A stretch of DNA of 64,000 bases from an uncultured Tateyamaria sp. GTDB lineage: Bacteria; Pseudomonadota; Alphaproteobacteria; Rhodobacterales; Rhodobacteraceae. Position 1 is the stretch's first letter; the number at the start of each line of letters is the position of its first letter. Location of the stretch: assembly GCF_947496075.1 (NCBI RefSeq), contig NZ_CANMBJ010000002.1:310001-374000 (forward strand), read 5' to 3'. The position numbers and the translations under genes were made by a program. Under the pieces are notes generated by a model. The model searched no databases and was not told the origin of the DNA. It worked only from the letters and a program-made list of their open reading frames with translations. This document shows, one piece after another, positions 43,179-52,066 of the stretch.

Positions 43179-43201
43179 AAGAAAATTCGCAGAATTTTCT
43201 T
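43179..43201. repeat. 10-bp perfect inverted repeat between the two permease genes
   Basis: AAGAAAATTC and GAATTTTCTT around GCA. It fills the 76-base gap between the permeases. An AT-rich hairpin of this type may be a small dispersed repeat; a comparable one stands at 60498-60527. Confidence 0.55.
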
Positions 43202-43230
43202 ATCCCGCTGATGCCAACCGGAGCACTCAA

Positions 43231-44169
43231 ATGAGCGCCTATTCCGTCACCGAACCCAGCACGCGGTCCAAATGGTTCGCCGGATCGCTGGTCATCCTCT
43301 ACGCGCTGATCACGATGATCCCGCTGGCCTGGATCATGCTCACCGGGTTCAAATCGCCATCCGATGCCATCAGCTACCCGCCCAAGGTCGTGTTCGAACC
43401 CACGCTCGAAGGCTATGTGAACCTGTTCACCACCCGCACGCGGCAGACGCAGGACTTCCTTGAGGCCAACCCGCCGCAAAACTGGGCGGACGAGATCGTG
43501 CGCGAATACGACATGGTCATTGTCGGCCCCTCGAAATTCGGCGAACGGTTCCTGAACTCGGTCATTATCGGCTTCGGTTCGACCTTCCTCAGCATCTTCC
43601 TCGGCACACTCGCGGCCTACGCCTTCAGCCGGTTCAAGATCCCGCTGGCAGACGACCTTCTATTCTTCATCCTCAGTACCAGGATGATGCCGCCCATCGC
43701 CGTCGCGATCCCGATCTTCCTGATGTACCGCAACCTCGGCCTCAGCGACACGCATCTGGGCATGATCCTGCTCTACACGGCCGTGAACATCTCGCTCGCT
43801 GTCTGGCTGCTCAAAGGGTTCATCGACGAAATCCCGCGCGAGTACGAAGAGGCGGCGCTAATCGACGGCTACACAAGGTTCCAGGCGTTCTACAAAGTGG
43901 TGCTGCCCCAAGCGGCCACGGGCATCGCCTCCACTGCCATCTTCTGCCTGATCTTTGCCTGGAACGAATACGCCTTCGCGGTGCTGCTGACATCTGCCAC
44001 AGCCCAGACAGCCCCGCCCTTCATTCCAACCATCATCGGCGTTGGCGGCCTCGACTGGCCCGCGGTCGCAGCGGGGGCCACGATCTTCCTGCTGCCCGTG
44101 ATGATCTTCACCATCCTGCTGCGCAAACACCTGCTGCGCGGGATCACATTCGGAGCGGTGCGCAAATGA
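43231..44169 (+). CDS. ABC sugar transporter permease (MalG/UgpE-like)
   Basis: A 312-residue inner membrane permease with six helices: the first at LVILYALITMIPLAWIMLTG, then a large periplasmic loop (TRTRQTQDFLEANPPQNWAD near residue 70). The EAA loop EYEEAALIDGYTRFQAFYKV is near 210 and the C-terminus is LRKHLLRGITFGAVRK. The insertion in the first periplasmic loop is longer than in E. coli MalG. It follows the first permease gene after a 76-base gap with a hairpin. Confidence 0.92.
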   Translation: MSAYSVTEPSTRSKWFAGSLVILYALITMIPLAWIMLTGFKSPSDAISYPPKVVFEPTLEGYVNLFTTRTRQTQDFLEANPPQNWADEIVREYDMVIVGPSKFGERFLNSVIIGFGSTFLSIFLGTLAAYAFSRFKIPLADDLLFFILSTRMMPPIAVAIPIFLMYRNLGLSDTHLGMILLYTAVNISLAVWLLKGFIDEIPREYEEAALIDGYTRFQAFYKVVLPQAATGIASTAIFCLIFAWNEYAFAVLLTSATAQTAPPFIPTIIGVGGLDWPAVAAGATIFLLPVMIFTILLRKHLLRGITFGAVRK

Positions 44170-44203
44170 CCCGTTTATGTCGGACCACAACATCTTGGTG
44201 CAC

Positions 44204-44268
44204 CGGGGGGGTGCCGGTGGGGTGCACAGGGGGTGTACGGATGCTGTACGGATGTCACCCCCCCGTTT
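44204..44268 (+). terminator. Possible terminator or regulatory hairpin with GC tracts
   Basis: CGGGGGGGTG (44204-44213) and CACCCCCCCG (44256-44265) are exact complements, followed by TTTT. The loop holds a direct repeat, TGTACGGATG at 44234 and 44245. This may cause partial termination within the operon. Confidence 0.45.
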
Positions 44269-44290
44269 TAAACCAATCGGAGGGCACATC

Positions 44291-44485
44291 ATGAGAGGGT
44301 TCTTCACAGGCCTCATGCGCCTGCGCCGCGGCCCGTGGGAGGCGCTGGCGACCATCATCATCGCCCTTGGCGTATTCATGCTGATGCAGCCCTTCGTCCT
44401 CTGGGCCTTCACCTATTCCTTCATCACAACGCTGGTGGGCACGGTTATGTTCATCGTCGTCAGCCACTTTCCGGAGGGTGAATGA
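44291..44485 (+). CDS. Small two-helix membrane protein in the ABC operon
   Basis: A 64-residue protein with a basic N-terminus (RGFFTGLMRLRRGPWEAL) and two helices (ATIIIALGVFMLMQPFVL and SFITTLVGTVMFIVVSHF). ATG 44291 is preceded by CGGAGGG at ideal spacing. It lies between the permeases and the ATPases. Small membrane proteins occur in the same place in some glycerol/polyol ABC operons, but I do not see a match to the known GlpU sequence. Its role is unknown, possibly an accessory subunit. Confidence 0.72.
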   Translation: MRGFFTGLMRLRRGPWEALATIIIALGVFMLMQPFVLWAFTYSFITTLVGTVMFIVVSHFPEGE

Positions 44486-44486
44486 C

Positions 44487-44855
44487 ATGTGGGAACAAGC
44501 CTGCCCGATCCTGCCCTCGCGTGACTTCGACGCGACCCAAGCCTTCTACGCTCAACTCGATTTTGACACGTGGTACAAGGATGATGGGTACCTTCTGATG
44601 AACCGCGACAAGGTGGAACTCCACTTCTTCTCGAAGGCGGATCATGCGCCTGAAACCTGCGACCATGGGGTCTACATCCGGCCCAAAGACGTCGATGCGT
44701 TTTCGGATGAACTGGTCAAGCTGGATCTGCCGCGCGCGGGCGCGTTTCCCAAGTTCATGCCCGTGGAAGACAAACCCTGGGGCATGCGGGAAGCCGCGCT
44801 GTGGGACCCCGACGGCAACCTCTTGCGGATTGGCGAGGTGATCTCAGATGGCTGA
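44487..44855 (+). CDS. Glyoxalase/bleomycin-resistance (VOC) fold protein
   Basis: A 122-residue protein of the vicinal oxygen chelate fold: PILPSRDFDATQAFYAQLDF at the N-terminus, VELHFFSKAD near residue 50, and the C-terminal MREAALWDPDGNLLRIGEVI pattern. ATG 44487 is favoured by GGAGGG 9 bases upstream, one base after the preceding stop. Family members bind small molecules or act as lyases or isomerases. Its place inside a sugar operon is unusual; it may bind a pathway intermediate. Its end overlaps the first ATPase gene. Confidence 0.8.
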   Translation: MWEQACPILPSRDFDATQAFYAQLDFDTWYKDDGYLLMNRDKVELHFFSKADHAPETCDHGVYIRPKDVDAFSDELVKLDLPRAGAFPKFMPVEDKPWGMREAALWDPDGNLLRIGEVISDG

Positions 44856-45945
44856 AATCGTTATAAAAAATGTCCGTAAGGAATTCGGCGATTTCGTCGC
44901 GGTTCGGGAAAGCTCCTTCACCATCGAAGACGGAGAGTTCTTCATGCTGCTGGGCCCGTCAGGCTGCGGCAAGACCACGACCCTGCGCATGATTGCGGGC
45001 CTCGAACTGCCAACAAGCGGAGAGATTTATCTCGACGGCGAAGAGATTGGGCAGCGACCGCCATCGGAGCGCGACATCGCCTTTGTTTTCCAGATGTTTG
45101 CGCTCTATCCGCACATGAATGTCTACAAGAACCTCAGCTACCCGCTGGTCAGCCAGGGCATGCCGCGCGCGCAGGTGCGGGCGAAGGTTGACGAGGTCGC
45201 GACAATCCTCGGGATCAAGGACATTCTCAAGAAACCCGTGGGCGGGTTGTCGGGCGGCGACCGCCAACGCGTAGCACTGGGCCGCGCCATCGTACGCGAG
45301 CCCAAAGCCTTCATGATGGACGAACCACTGGGTGCACTTGACGCTGAATTCCGCGAACACATGGCCGAAGAACTGCGCGCCCTGCACGACCGCATGGGCG
45401 CCACCACCGTCTATGTCACCCATGACCAGCTAGAGGCCATGCAGATGGGCGACAAGATTGTGGTGATGAACAACGCCGTGGTCGAACAGTTTGGCAAACC
45501 ACAAGACATCTACGACATGCCCGCCACGATGTTTGTCGCTGACTTCATCGGGTCGCCCTCCATGAACTTCCTGAATTTCAATGGAAAAGTAGGTAAAGGA
45601 CAGGCGCAGATACAGCTGAACAATCAGCCCATGGCTGTCCCTCAACTGCGCGAGGGTGCGGAAGGCGATCTGGTTTTTGGCGTCCGCCCCGAGCATATCC
45701 ACCTGTCATCAGACGGCGATTACCGCAGCAAAGTGCTGGCCACCGAATACCTTGGCACCACTCAAATCGTGACACTCGACACGCCCAATGGTGAGATCAA
45801 AGCACGTATCGCGTCCGACCAACCCGCAAGCGTCGGCGAAACGGTCGGCCTTGGCTTCAATGGCCGAACAGTGACGTTGTTCGACAAGGCATCCGGCCGC
45901 GCGCTGCGGTCGGAACTCAATGAAGGAGTGCTCGCCCATGGCTGA
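44848..45945 (+). CDS. ABC transporter ATP-binding protein, MalK/UgpC type (first)
   Basis: A 365-residue ATPase with Walker A GPSGCGKTTTL near residue 38, Q-loop FVFQMFALYPHM, signature LSGGDRQRVALGRA near 135, Walker B MMDEPLGALD and H-loop YVTHDQLEAMQM. A TOBE-type regulatory region follows (about 235-360, VFGVRPEHIHLS). The signature has Asp in place of the usual Gln (LSGGD), which some members of this group share. Its start overlaps the VOC gene by 8 bases. It probably forms a heterodimer with the second ATPase. Confidence 0.93.
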   Translation: MAEIVIKNVRKEFGDFVAVRESSFTIEDGEFFMLLGPSGCGKTTTLRMIAGLELPTSGEIYLDGEEIGQRPPSERDIAFVFQMFALYPHMNVYKNLSYPLVSQGMPRAQVRAKVDEVATILGIKDILKKPVGGLSGGDRQRVALGRAIVREPKAFMMDEPLGALDAEFREHMAEELRALHDRMGATTVYVTHDQLEAMQMGDKIVVMNNAVVEQFGKPQDIYDMPATMFVADFIGSPSMNFLNFNGKVGKGQAQIQLNNQPMAVPQLREGAEGDLVFGVRPEHIHLSSDGDYRSKVLATEYLGTTQIVTLDTPNGEIKARIASDQPASVGETVGLGFNGRTVTLFDKASGRALRSELNEGVLAHG

Positions 45946-46936
45946 GGTGCAACTGAGCGGCGTCTCCAAATCTTTTAAGTCGACAAAGGCCGTGATTGAC
46001 ATGGACCTGACCATTCCCGATGGCGCGTTTGTCGTGCTGCTTGGGCCAACAGGGGCGGGTAAGACCACGACCCTGCGCCTGATCGCAGGGCTGGAAAAGC
46101 CGGACACGGGGGACATTCACATTGGCGGCACCTCTGTAACGGATCTGACGCCGGCGCAACGCGACGTGGCGATGGTTTTCCAGCAATACTCGCTCTATCC
46201 GCACATGTCCGTGCGGGACAATTTGGCCTTTCCGTTGCGCTCGCCCATTCTGAAAACACCCGAGGACGAGATTGCGCGTAAGGTGCAAGAGGTGGCCGAC
46301 GTGCTGCACATCCCGCACAAGCTCGACAATAAGGCAACCGAACTGTCGGGGGGCGAAATGCAGCGTGTGTCCATCGGGCGCGCGCTTGTGCGCGATCCGC
46401 AGGTTTATCTGATGGATGAGCCGCTTAGCTCGCTCGATGCCAAGCTGCGCGCCGACTTGCGGGTCGAGTTGAAACGTATCCATGCAGAGCTTGCGGCGAC
46501 ACTGCTTTATGTCACACACGACCAGATCGAGGCGATGACCATGGCCACCTATGTGGGCGTGCTGGACGAAGGCCGTTTGGTGCAGTTCGGCACCCCGCGC
46601 GACATCTACGAAAACCCGCGCACGGCCTATGTAGCCGCGCGTCTAGGCCAGCCCCGCATCAACCTCCTTCCTGTTGGTTTGTTGGGAGAGGACGCGCCTG
46701 CGGGCGCGCATCAAGTTGGATTGCGACCTGAAAACATCCGGCATGGATCGGGCCGTGATGCTCAGGTTGTGCGCGTGGAACACCTGGGGGACCAGACACG
46801 GTTGCACCTGAAAGTTGCGGACCATGATGTCATCACTTTGACGGATCCACATACGTCGTTGAACGCGGGCGAAACGATCCAGATTGCACCGGAAAACCCC
46901 GTCTTCTTTGACGCCGCAGGCGCGCGGATCACCTGA
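45938..46936 (+). CDS. ABC transporter ATP-binding protein, MalK/UgpC type (second)
   Basis: A 332-residue ATPase: Walker A GPTGAGKTTTL near residue 37, Q-loop MVFQQYSLYPHM, signature LSGGEMQRVSIGRA near 138, Walker B LMDEPLSSLD, H-loop YVTHDQIEAM, and a short C-terminal regulatory part. ATG 45938 has AAGGAG upstream and overlaps the stop of the first ATPase. Two different MalK-like ATPases in one operon is the pattern known for glycerol/polyol ABC transporters (GlpS/GlpT). Confidence 0.93.
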   Translation: MAEVQLSGVSKSFKSTKAVIDMDLTIPDGAFVVLLGPTGAGKTTTLRLIAGLEKPDTGDIHIGGTSVTDLTPAQRDVAMVFQQYSLYPHMSVRDNLAFPLRSPILKTPEDEIARKVQEVADVLHIPHKLDNKATELSGGEMQRVSIGRALVRDPQVYLMDEPLSSLDAKLRADLRVELKRIHAELAATLLYVTHDQIEAMTMATYVGVLDEGRLVQFGTPRDIYENPRTAYVAARLGQPRINLLPVGLLGEDAPAGAHQVGLRPENIRHGSGRDAQVVRVEHLGDQTRLHLKVADHDVITLTDPHTSLNAGETIQIAPENPVFFDAAGARIT

Positions 46937-46950
46937 GAAAGGACAAGCAC

Positions 46951-48573
46951 ATGACACAATTCGTCAATGCGAAAGAGGATTTGGTCAAGGAAGCCATTGA
47001 CGGGCTGCTGGCCTGCTCGGGCGGGGCTTTGACAAGGCTCGACGGGTATCCGCATATCAAGGTGGTTTACCGGTCTGACTGGAGCCGTGATCGGGTGGCG
47101 TTGATCTCTGGCGGCGGCTCGGGCCATGAACCGGCACATGCGGGCTTTGTGGGTCCCGGCATGTTGACCGCCGCGGTCTGTGGAGAGGTGTTTGCCTCAC
47201 CTTCGGTCGAGGCTGTGCTGGCTGGTATTCTTGCCGTGACTGGAGGGGCGGGCTGCCTATTGATCGTCAAGAATTACACCGGAGACCGGTTGAATTTCGG
47301 CCTCGCGGCAGAGCGCGCCCGCGCGCTGGGGCGCAAGGTCGAGATGGTGGTGGTCGATGATGACATTGCGCTGCCCGATCTACCGCAACCGCGTGGAGTT
47401 GCGGGCACGCTCTTTGTCCACAAGATTGCGGGTGCCATGGCCGAAGCGGGCAAACAGCTTGAGGATGTGGCGGCTGCTGCGCGTCGGATCATAAAGAATG
47501 TGGCGTCCATCGGCACCAGCCTCGACACCTGCACGGTTCCGGGGTCGCCCAAGGAAAACCGCATTCCCACCGGCAAGGCAGAGCTGGGCCTTGGAATCCA
47601 TGGTGAACCGGGTGTGGAACAGGTCGACTTTTCGGGCGCGGCAGAGGCGATGGATCTGGTCCTGACCAAACTGCGCGACCATGCGCCCGATGGTCCATGT
47701 GTTGCATTGGTCAATAATCTTGGATCGACCACACCCCTCGAGATGTCCGTGCTGTGCCATAGGCTGGCACAAGCGGGCATTGCCAGCCATGTCATTGGCC
47801 CGGCCTTGATGATGACATCGCTTGATATGCACGGGTTCTCCGTATCGGTTTTGCCCACAACACAAGAGGATTTGAACGCGCTGGCTGAACCCGTCCCGAT
47901 GGCGGCATGGCCGGGAATGCAGGCACTGGTGGATGTGCCTGTGACCGCTTTGCCGGATGGGTTGACCCCCATCGAACCCATCCCCTCTGCCAACGCGCAG
48001 ACCCGGAATACGATTGCTCAAGTCGCTGACGTCCTTATCGCGGCGGAAAGCACCTTGAACGAGTTAGATGCCAAGTCCGGTGATGGAGACACGGGCAGCA
48101 CCCTCGCGACAGCCGCGCGCGCGCTCAAAGACCGGCTGGATGCAATGCCACTTGCTGATCTTACGCAGCTTTTCCCGGCACTTGGCAATGAGTTGAGCCA
48201 GACGATGGGCGGATCATCTGGTGTCATCCTCGCCATCTACTTCAACGCGGCAGGGGATGCTTGTGCTGGTGGCGCACCAGTGCACAAGGCGTTGGCCGGA
48301 GGCCTGAAGCGCGTGAGTGACGTGGGCGGGGCGCAGGTGGGTGATCGGACGATGATCGACGCGCTTGCTCCGGCGCTGGAGGCACTTTCAGACGGGATAG
48401 ATGCGTCGGCGGCTGCGGCCCGCAAAGGGGCCGACAGCACGGCGCATATTCACCGTGCAAAAGCCGGACGTGCGGCGTATGTGCCCTCGGAGAATTTGAA
48501 GGGGCACAATGACCCAGGGGCCGAGGCAGTAGCGATGGTCTTTGAAGGGTTGGCCAAAGCCATGAAAGGGTAG
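46951..48573 (+). CDS. Single-chain dihydroxyacetone-kinase-type kinase (DhaK-DhaL)
   Basis: A 540-residue ATP-dependent kinase joining DhaK (about 1-325) and DhaL (about 345-540) domains. The DhaK part has SGGGSGHEPAHAGFVG near residue 52 and the substrate-binding His in LGIHGEPG near 217. The DhaL part has the magnesium-binding DAKSGDGDTGS near 373 and LSQTMGGSSGV near 418. It phosphorylates short ketoses such as dihydroxyacetone or erythrulose. With an isomerase, a dehydrogenase and a sugar transporter in the operon, a ketotetrose or similar substrate is more likely than dihydroxyacetone itself. It has GAAAGGA before the ATG. Confidence 0.9.
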   Translation: MTQFVNAKEDLVKEAIDGLLACSGGALTRLDGYPHIKVVYRSDWSRDRVALISGGGSGHEPAHAGFVGPGMLTAAVCGEVFASPSVEAVLAGILAVTGGAGCLLIVKNYTGDRLNFGLAAERARALGRKVEMVVVDDDIALPDLPQPRGVAGTLFVHKIAGAMAEAGKQLEDVAAAARRIIKNVASIGTSLDTCTVPGSPKENRIPTGKAELGLGIHGEPGVEQVDFSGAAEAMDLVLTKLRDHAPDGPCVALVNNLGSTTPLEMSVLCHRLAQAGIASHVIGPALMMTSLDMHGFSVSVLPTTQEDLNALAEPVPMAAWPGMQALVDVPVTALPDGLTPIEPIPSANAQTRNTIAQVADVLIAAESTLNELDAKSGDGDTGSTLATAARALKDRLDAMPLADLTQLFPALGNELSQTMGGSSGVILAIYFNAAGDACAGGAPVHKALAGGLKRVSDVGGAQVGDRTMIDALAPALEALSDGIDASAAAARKGADSTAHIHRAKAGRAAYVPSENLKGHNDPGAEAVAMVFEGLAKAMKG

Positions 48574-48579
48574 GCGCGG

Positions 48580-49632
48580 TTGAACAAGCAGGACGCCAAG
48601 ACCGGTATCAAACCAACCGTCAATGACATTGCGCGCGTGGCGGGCGTGTCGCTTGCGACGGTTGATCGAGTGTTGAATGCACGGCCTGGCGTTCGATCCG
48701 TGACTATCGAAAAGGTCAACAAGGCCATTGCCGAGTTGGGTTACGTTCGTGACACGGCTGCTGCAAATCTGGCGCGCGGTCGGGTCTATAACCTGCTGTT
48801 TATCTTGCCGGATACGGCCAATGAATTTGTGGTGGCGCTGGATCATCACGTGACCGAACAGGCCATCAAGCTACGCCACCAGAGGACAACGCTGGACACA
48901 GTGCGGGTCCCCCCCTTCGACCCGCAATCTATCGTTCAGATGCTGGACAATGTGGATGCAAGCCGAACAGACGGGGTGGCGGTGTTCGGGCCAGAAACGC
49001 CATCGGTTCGCGATGCGGTCAAGCGCGCCCGCGCCCGCGGGATCGTTGTCGTCGCCCTGGTCGCGGATTTGCCCAGTTCCGAGCGTGACCACTTTATCGG
49101 CGTTGACAACGTGGCCGCTGGCAGAACCGCGGCACACCTGATGGGGCGCTTTGCCAGACAAAGCGGGCGTGTGCTGGTCATCACGGGATCACGGCTGGCC
49201 CGCGATCATCTTGAGCGGCGCAAGGGCTTTGATGCCGTCATGTCCGAACATTTCCCGGAGTTGGATGTTGTTGCTTCGATCGAGGGACGGGATGATCCAG
49301 AGCTGATCCGCAAGATGCTGCCAGACGTCTTTGCGTCCTACCCTGATCTTTGCGGGATATATTCCTCAGCTGCTGGCAATCCCGGCCTGATCCAGTACCT
49401 GAGCGATAATCCGCACCCCGGTCTGACCGTCATTGCGCACGAACTTACACCCACTTCGCGCATCGCTTTGAACAATGACGTGTTCGATGCCATCATATCG
49501 CAGGATACCGGTCACCTTGTGCGATCTGCCATACGGCTGATGAAAGCCACGGCAGACCGTCAGCCCATTGATCACACGCAAGAACGCATTCGCATCGATA
49601 TCTATCTGAGGGAAAACATGCCGACCCCCTGA
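48580..49632 (+). CDS. LacI-family transcriptional regulator
   Basis: A 350-residue repressor with an N-terminal LacI helix-turn-helix (VNDIARVAGVSLATVDRVLN, residues of about 14-33, hinge AAANLARG) and a periplasmic-binding-like sensor domain (LLFILPDTANEFVVALDHHV onwards). The start is a TTG (48580), 6 bases after the kinase stop; no ATG is close enough to keep the DNA-binding domain. As a gene inside the operon it probably regulates it, acting on the repeats near 40.7 kb. Confidence 0.92.
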   Translation: MNKQDAKTGIKPTVNDIARVAGVSLATVDRVLNARPGVRSVTIEKVNKAIAELGYVRDTAAANLARGRVYNLLFILPDTANEFVVALDHHVTEQAIKLRHQRTTLDTVRVPPFDPQSIVQMLDNVDASRTDGVAVFGPETPSVRDAVKRARARGIVVVALVADLPSSERDHFIGVDNVAAGRTAAHLMGRFARQSGRVLVITGSRLARDHLERRKGFDAVMSEHFPELDVVASIEGRDDPELIRKMLPDVFASYPDLCGIYSSAAGNPGLIQYLSDNPHPGLTVIAHELTPTSRIALNNDVFDAIISQDTGHLVRSAIRLMKATADRQPIDHTQERIRIDIYLRENMPTP

Positions 49633-49655
49633 TCGGCATGATGGGAGGAGACACC

Positions 49656-50711
49656 ATGAAAACTATCAAGGGTCCGGCGCTGTTTCTGGCGCAGTTTGCA
49701 GGCGATGACGCGCCGTTTAATTCTTGGGATGCCATCACCAAGTGGGCCGCCGATTGCGGCTACAAAGGCGTGCAAGTTCCCAGTTGGGACGGGCGTTTGA
49801 TCGATTTGGCCACGGCGGCAGAAAGCAAGGATTATTGCGACACGTTCAAGGGGCAGGCCGCCGAAAACGGGGTTGAGGTGACCGAGCTGTCCACCCACCT
49901 TCAGGGGCAGTTGGTTGCAGTGCACCCGGCTTATGACGAAGCGTTTGACGGGTTCGCTGCTGAATCTGTGCGCGGCAATCCCAAGGCGCGGCAGGCATGG
50001 GCCGTGGATCAGGTGAAACAGGCGATCTCGGCCTCGGCCAATATGGGCATCGGTGCGCACGCAACGTTCTCGGGCGCGTTGGCATGGCCCTATATCTATC
50101 CGTGGCCTCAGCGCCCGGCAGGTCTGGTCGAGACCGCCTTTGACGAGCTTGCAGCCCGTTGGCGTCCGATCCTTGATCATGCCGAGGAAAACGGGGTCGA
50201 TATCTGCTATGAAATCCACCCGGGTGAAGATCTTCACGACGGGGTGACCTTCGAGATGTTCCTTGAGCGTGTGGACAATCACGCACGTTGCAACATGCTC
50301 TATGACCCGAGCCACTATGTCCTGCAGTGCCTTGATTACCTTAATAATATAGACATTTACAAAGATCGTATCCGGATGTTCCATGTCAAGGATGCCGAGT
50401 TCAATCCGACGGGACGGCAGGGCGTGTATTCCGGATATCAAAGCTGGGTCGACCGCGCGGGTCGATTCCGGTCGCTCGGTGACGGGCAGGTCGACTTCGC
50501 AGCAGTGTTTTCCAAGATGGCAGCCAACGACTTTGATGGTTGGGCTGTGGTGGAATGGGAATGCTGCCTGAAGCATCCCGAGGACGGGGCGCGCGAGGGT
50601 GCCCAGTTCGTGTCCGATCATATTATCCGCGTAACCGAACGTGCTTTTGACGACTTTGCCGATGGTGGCACAGACCAGGCAGCCAACCGCAAGATGCTGG
50701 GGATCGACTGA
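49656..50711 (+). CDS. Sugar phosphate isomerase/epimerase-like TIM barrel protein
   Basis: A 351-residue xylose-isomerase-like TIM barrel. Visible metal-site candidates are E (YEIHPGEDLHD near residue 187), D and H (YDPSHYVLQ near 220), H (MFHVKDAEF near 246) and E (VVEWECCLKHP near 297). These enzymes isomerise or epimerise sugars, inositols or phosphosugars. ATG 49656 has GGGAGGAG upstream. Its stop overlaps the dehydrogenase start (TGATG), so the two probably act in sequence. Confidence 0.88.
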   Translation: MKTIKGPALFLAQFAGDDAPFNSWDAITKWAADCGYKGVQVPSWDGRLIDLATAAESKDYCDTFKGQAAENGVEVTELSTHLQGQLVAVHPAYDEAFDGFAAESVRGNPKARQAWAVDQVKQAISASANMGIGAHATFSGALAWPYIYPWPQRPAGLVETAFDELAARWRPILDHAEENGVDICYEIHPGEDLHDGVTFEMFLERVDNHARCNMLYDPSHYVLQCLDYLNNIDIYKDRIRMFHVKDAEFNPTGRQGVYSGYQSWVDRAGRFRSLGDGQVDFAAVFSKMAANDFDGWAVVEWECCLKHPEDGAREGAQFVSDHIIRVTERAFDDFADGGTDQAANRKMLGID

Positions 50712-51844
50712 TGGCAGACCGTATCAAGCTGGGTATGGTTGGCGGCGGCAACGACGCCTTTATTGGCGGGGTACACCGCATCGCCAGTCGGATTGACGAC
50801 CGGTTCGAACTTGTGGCCGGTGCGCTGAGTTCGACGCCGGAAAAGTCTCAGGCCAGCGGTGCGGCTCTTGGCCTGCCGCGCATCTATGACGACTACAAAC
50901 AGATGGCGCAGCGTGAGGCGCGGCGGAAGGACGGAATTGACGCGGTCAGTATCGTGACACCCAACCACGTGCACTATGCAGCGGCGCGTGAGTTTTTGAA
51001 GCGCGGTATTCACGTGATCTGTGACAAGCCGCTGACATCGACCCTTGCCGATGCCAAGAAGCTGGTGAAAGCGGCCGAGGACAGTGAGGCGCTGTTCATC
51101 CTGACTCACAACTACACGGGCTATCCCATGGTGCGGCAGGCGCGGCAGATTGTGGCGAATGGGGACATTGGGACCATCCGTGTGGTGCAGGTCGAGTATC
51201 CGCAGGACTGGCTGACCGTCGAGCAGGATTTCAAGCAAGCCGAATGGCGCACCGATCCGGCACGGTCCGGTGCTGGCGGGTCTACGGGTGACATCGGCAC
51301 CCACGCATTCAACCTTGCTTGCTTTGTCACAGGTTTGGAGGTCGACAGTCTGGCTGCAGATCTGGAAGCGTTCGTGCCCGGTCGTCAGGTGGATGACAAC
51401 GGCCACGTGATGTTGCGATTCAACGGCGGTGCCAAGGGGATGCTGTGGTGTAGCCAAGTGGCGCCGGGCAATGAAAACGCACTGCGCATTCGGGTCTATG
51501 GCGACAAGGGTGGTCTCGAATGGGCGCAGGAAGATCCGAACTACCTGTGGCACACGCCGTTTGGAGAGCCCAAGCGCCTTATCACACGCAATGGGGCTGG
51601 GGCAGGGGATGCCGCCGGGCGCGTCTCACGCATCCCGCCCGGGCATCCAGAAGGCTATCTGGAAGGGTTCGCCAATATCTATACCGAGGCTGCTACTGCC
51701 ATCGCCGCTGTCAAGGCGGGCGAGGCGGTGCCGGAGGATGTAATGTATCCGACGATACATGATGGACTGAAAGGCGTGCAGTTCGTATCGGCCTGTGTCA
51801 AATCCTCGGCACGCAATGCGGCATGGGTGAAACTGGACCACTGA
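50711..51844 (+). CDS. Gfo/Idh/MocA-family oxidoreductase
   Basis: A 377-residue NAD(P)-dependent dehydrogenase. The N-terminal Rossmann domain has GMVGGGNDAFIGGVHRIA near residue 9, SIVTPNHVHYAAAREFLKRG near 83 and the catalytic-Lys motif CDKPLTSTLADAKK near 108. The C-terminal domain has GSTGDIGTHAFNL near 196, with the catalytic Asp and His. It acts on a cyclic or linear sugar alcohol or sugar. Last gene of the operon; it shares a base with the isomerase gene and is followed by a hairpin. Confidence 0.92.
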   Translation: MADRIKLGMVGGGNDAFIGGVHRIASRIDDRFELVAGALSSTPEKSQASGAALGLPRIYDDYKQMAQREARRKDGIDAVSIVTPNHVHYAAAREFLKRGIHVICDKPLTSTLADAKKLVKAAEDSEALFILTHNYTGYPMVRQARQIVANGDIGTIRVVQVEYPQDWLTVEQDFKQAEWRTDPARSGAGGSTGDIGTHAFNLACFVTGLEVDSLAADLEAFVPGRQVDDNGHVMLRFNGGAKGMLWCSQVAPGNENALRIRVYGDKGGLEWAQEDPNYLWHTPFGEPKRLITRNGAGAGDAAGRVSRIPPGHPEGYLEGFANIYTEAATAIAAVKAGEAVPEDVMYPTIHDGLKGVQFVSACVKSSARNAAWVKLDH

Positions 51845-51857
51845 CAAAACGGGTACA

Positions 51858-51877
51858 GGGGCGGCTTGACCCGCCCC
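51858..51877 (+). terminator. Hairpin at the operon end
   Basis: GGGGCGG and CCGCCCC form a 7-bp perfect stem with a 6-base loop, 14 bases after the dehydrogenase stop. There is no T-run, so it may be Rho-assisted or a stabiliser. Confidence 0.5.
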
Positions 51878-51907
51878 GGCCCTTGGCATATCTCAACACC
51901 CGGAGCT

Positions 51908-51981
51908 GCGGGCGTTGTGTAGTGGTAAGACCTTAGCCTTCCAAGCTAATGACGCGGGTTCGATTCCCGCCGCCCGCTCCA
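51908..51981 (+). tRNA. tRNA-Gly (anticodon UCC)
   Basis: A 74-base tRNA with an encoded CCA end. The acceptor GCGGGCG pairs with CGCCCGC (51971-51977), then discriminator T and CCA. The anticodon stem TTAGC/GCTAA encloses the loop CTTCCAA with TCC at 51940-51942. The T arm reads GCGGGTTCGATTCCCGC. It reads GGA and GGG codons. Confidence 0.96.
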
Positions 51982-52066
51982 ACCCCCTCCCATGCGCTGC
52001 CCTGTCCACTTGACCTGACCGCTCGGGTGCGGGCATGTGCGCACTGCATATGTTGCCGGAGACCGC

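Noticed and set aside
49602-50621. 339-residue minus-strand frame
   Set aside because: Antisense to the TIM-barrel isomerase gene, with no domain pattern.
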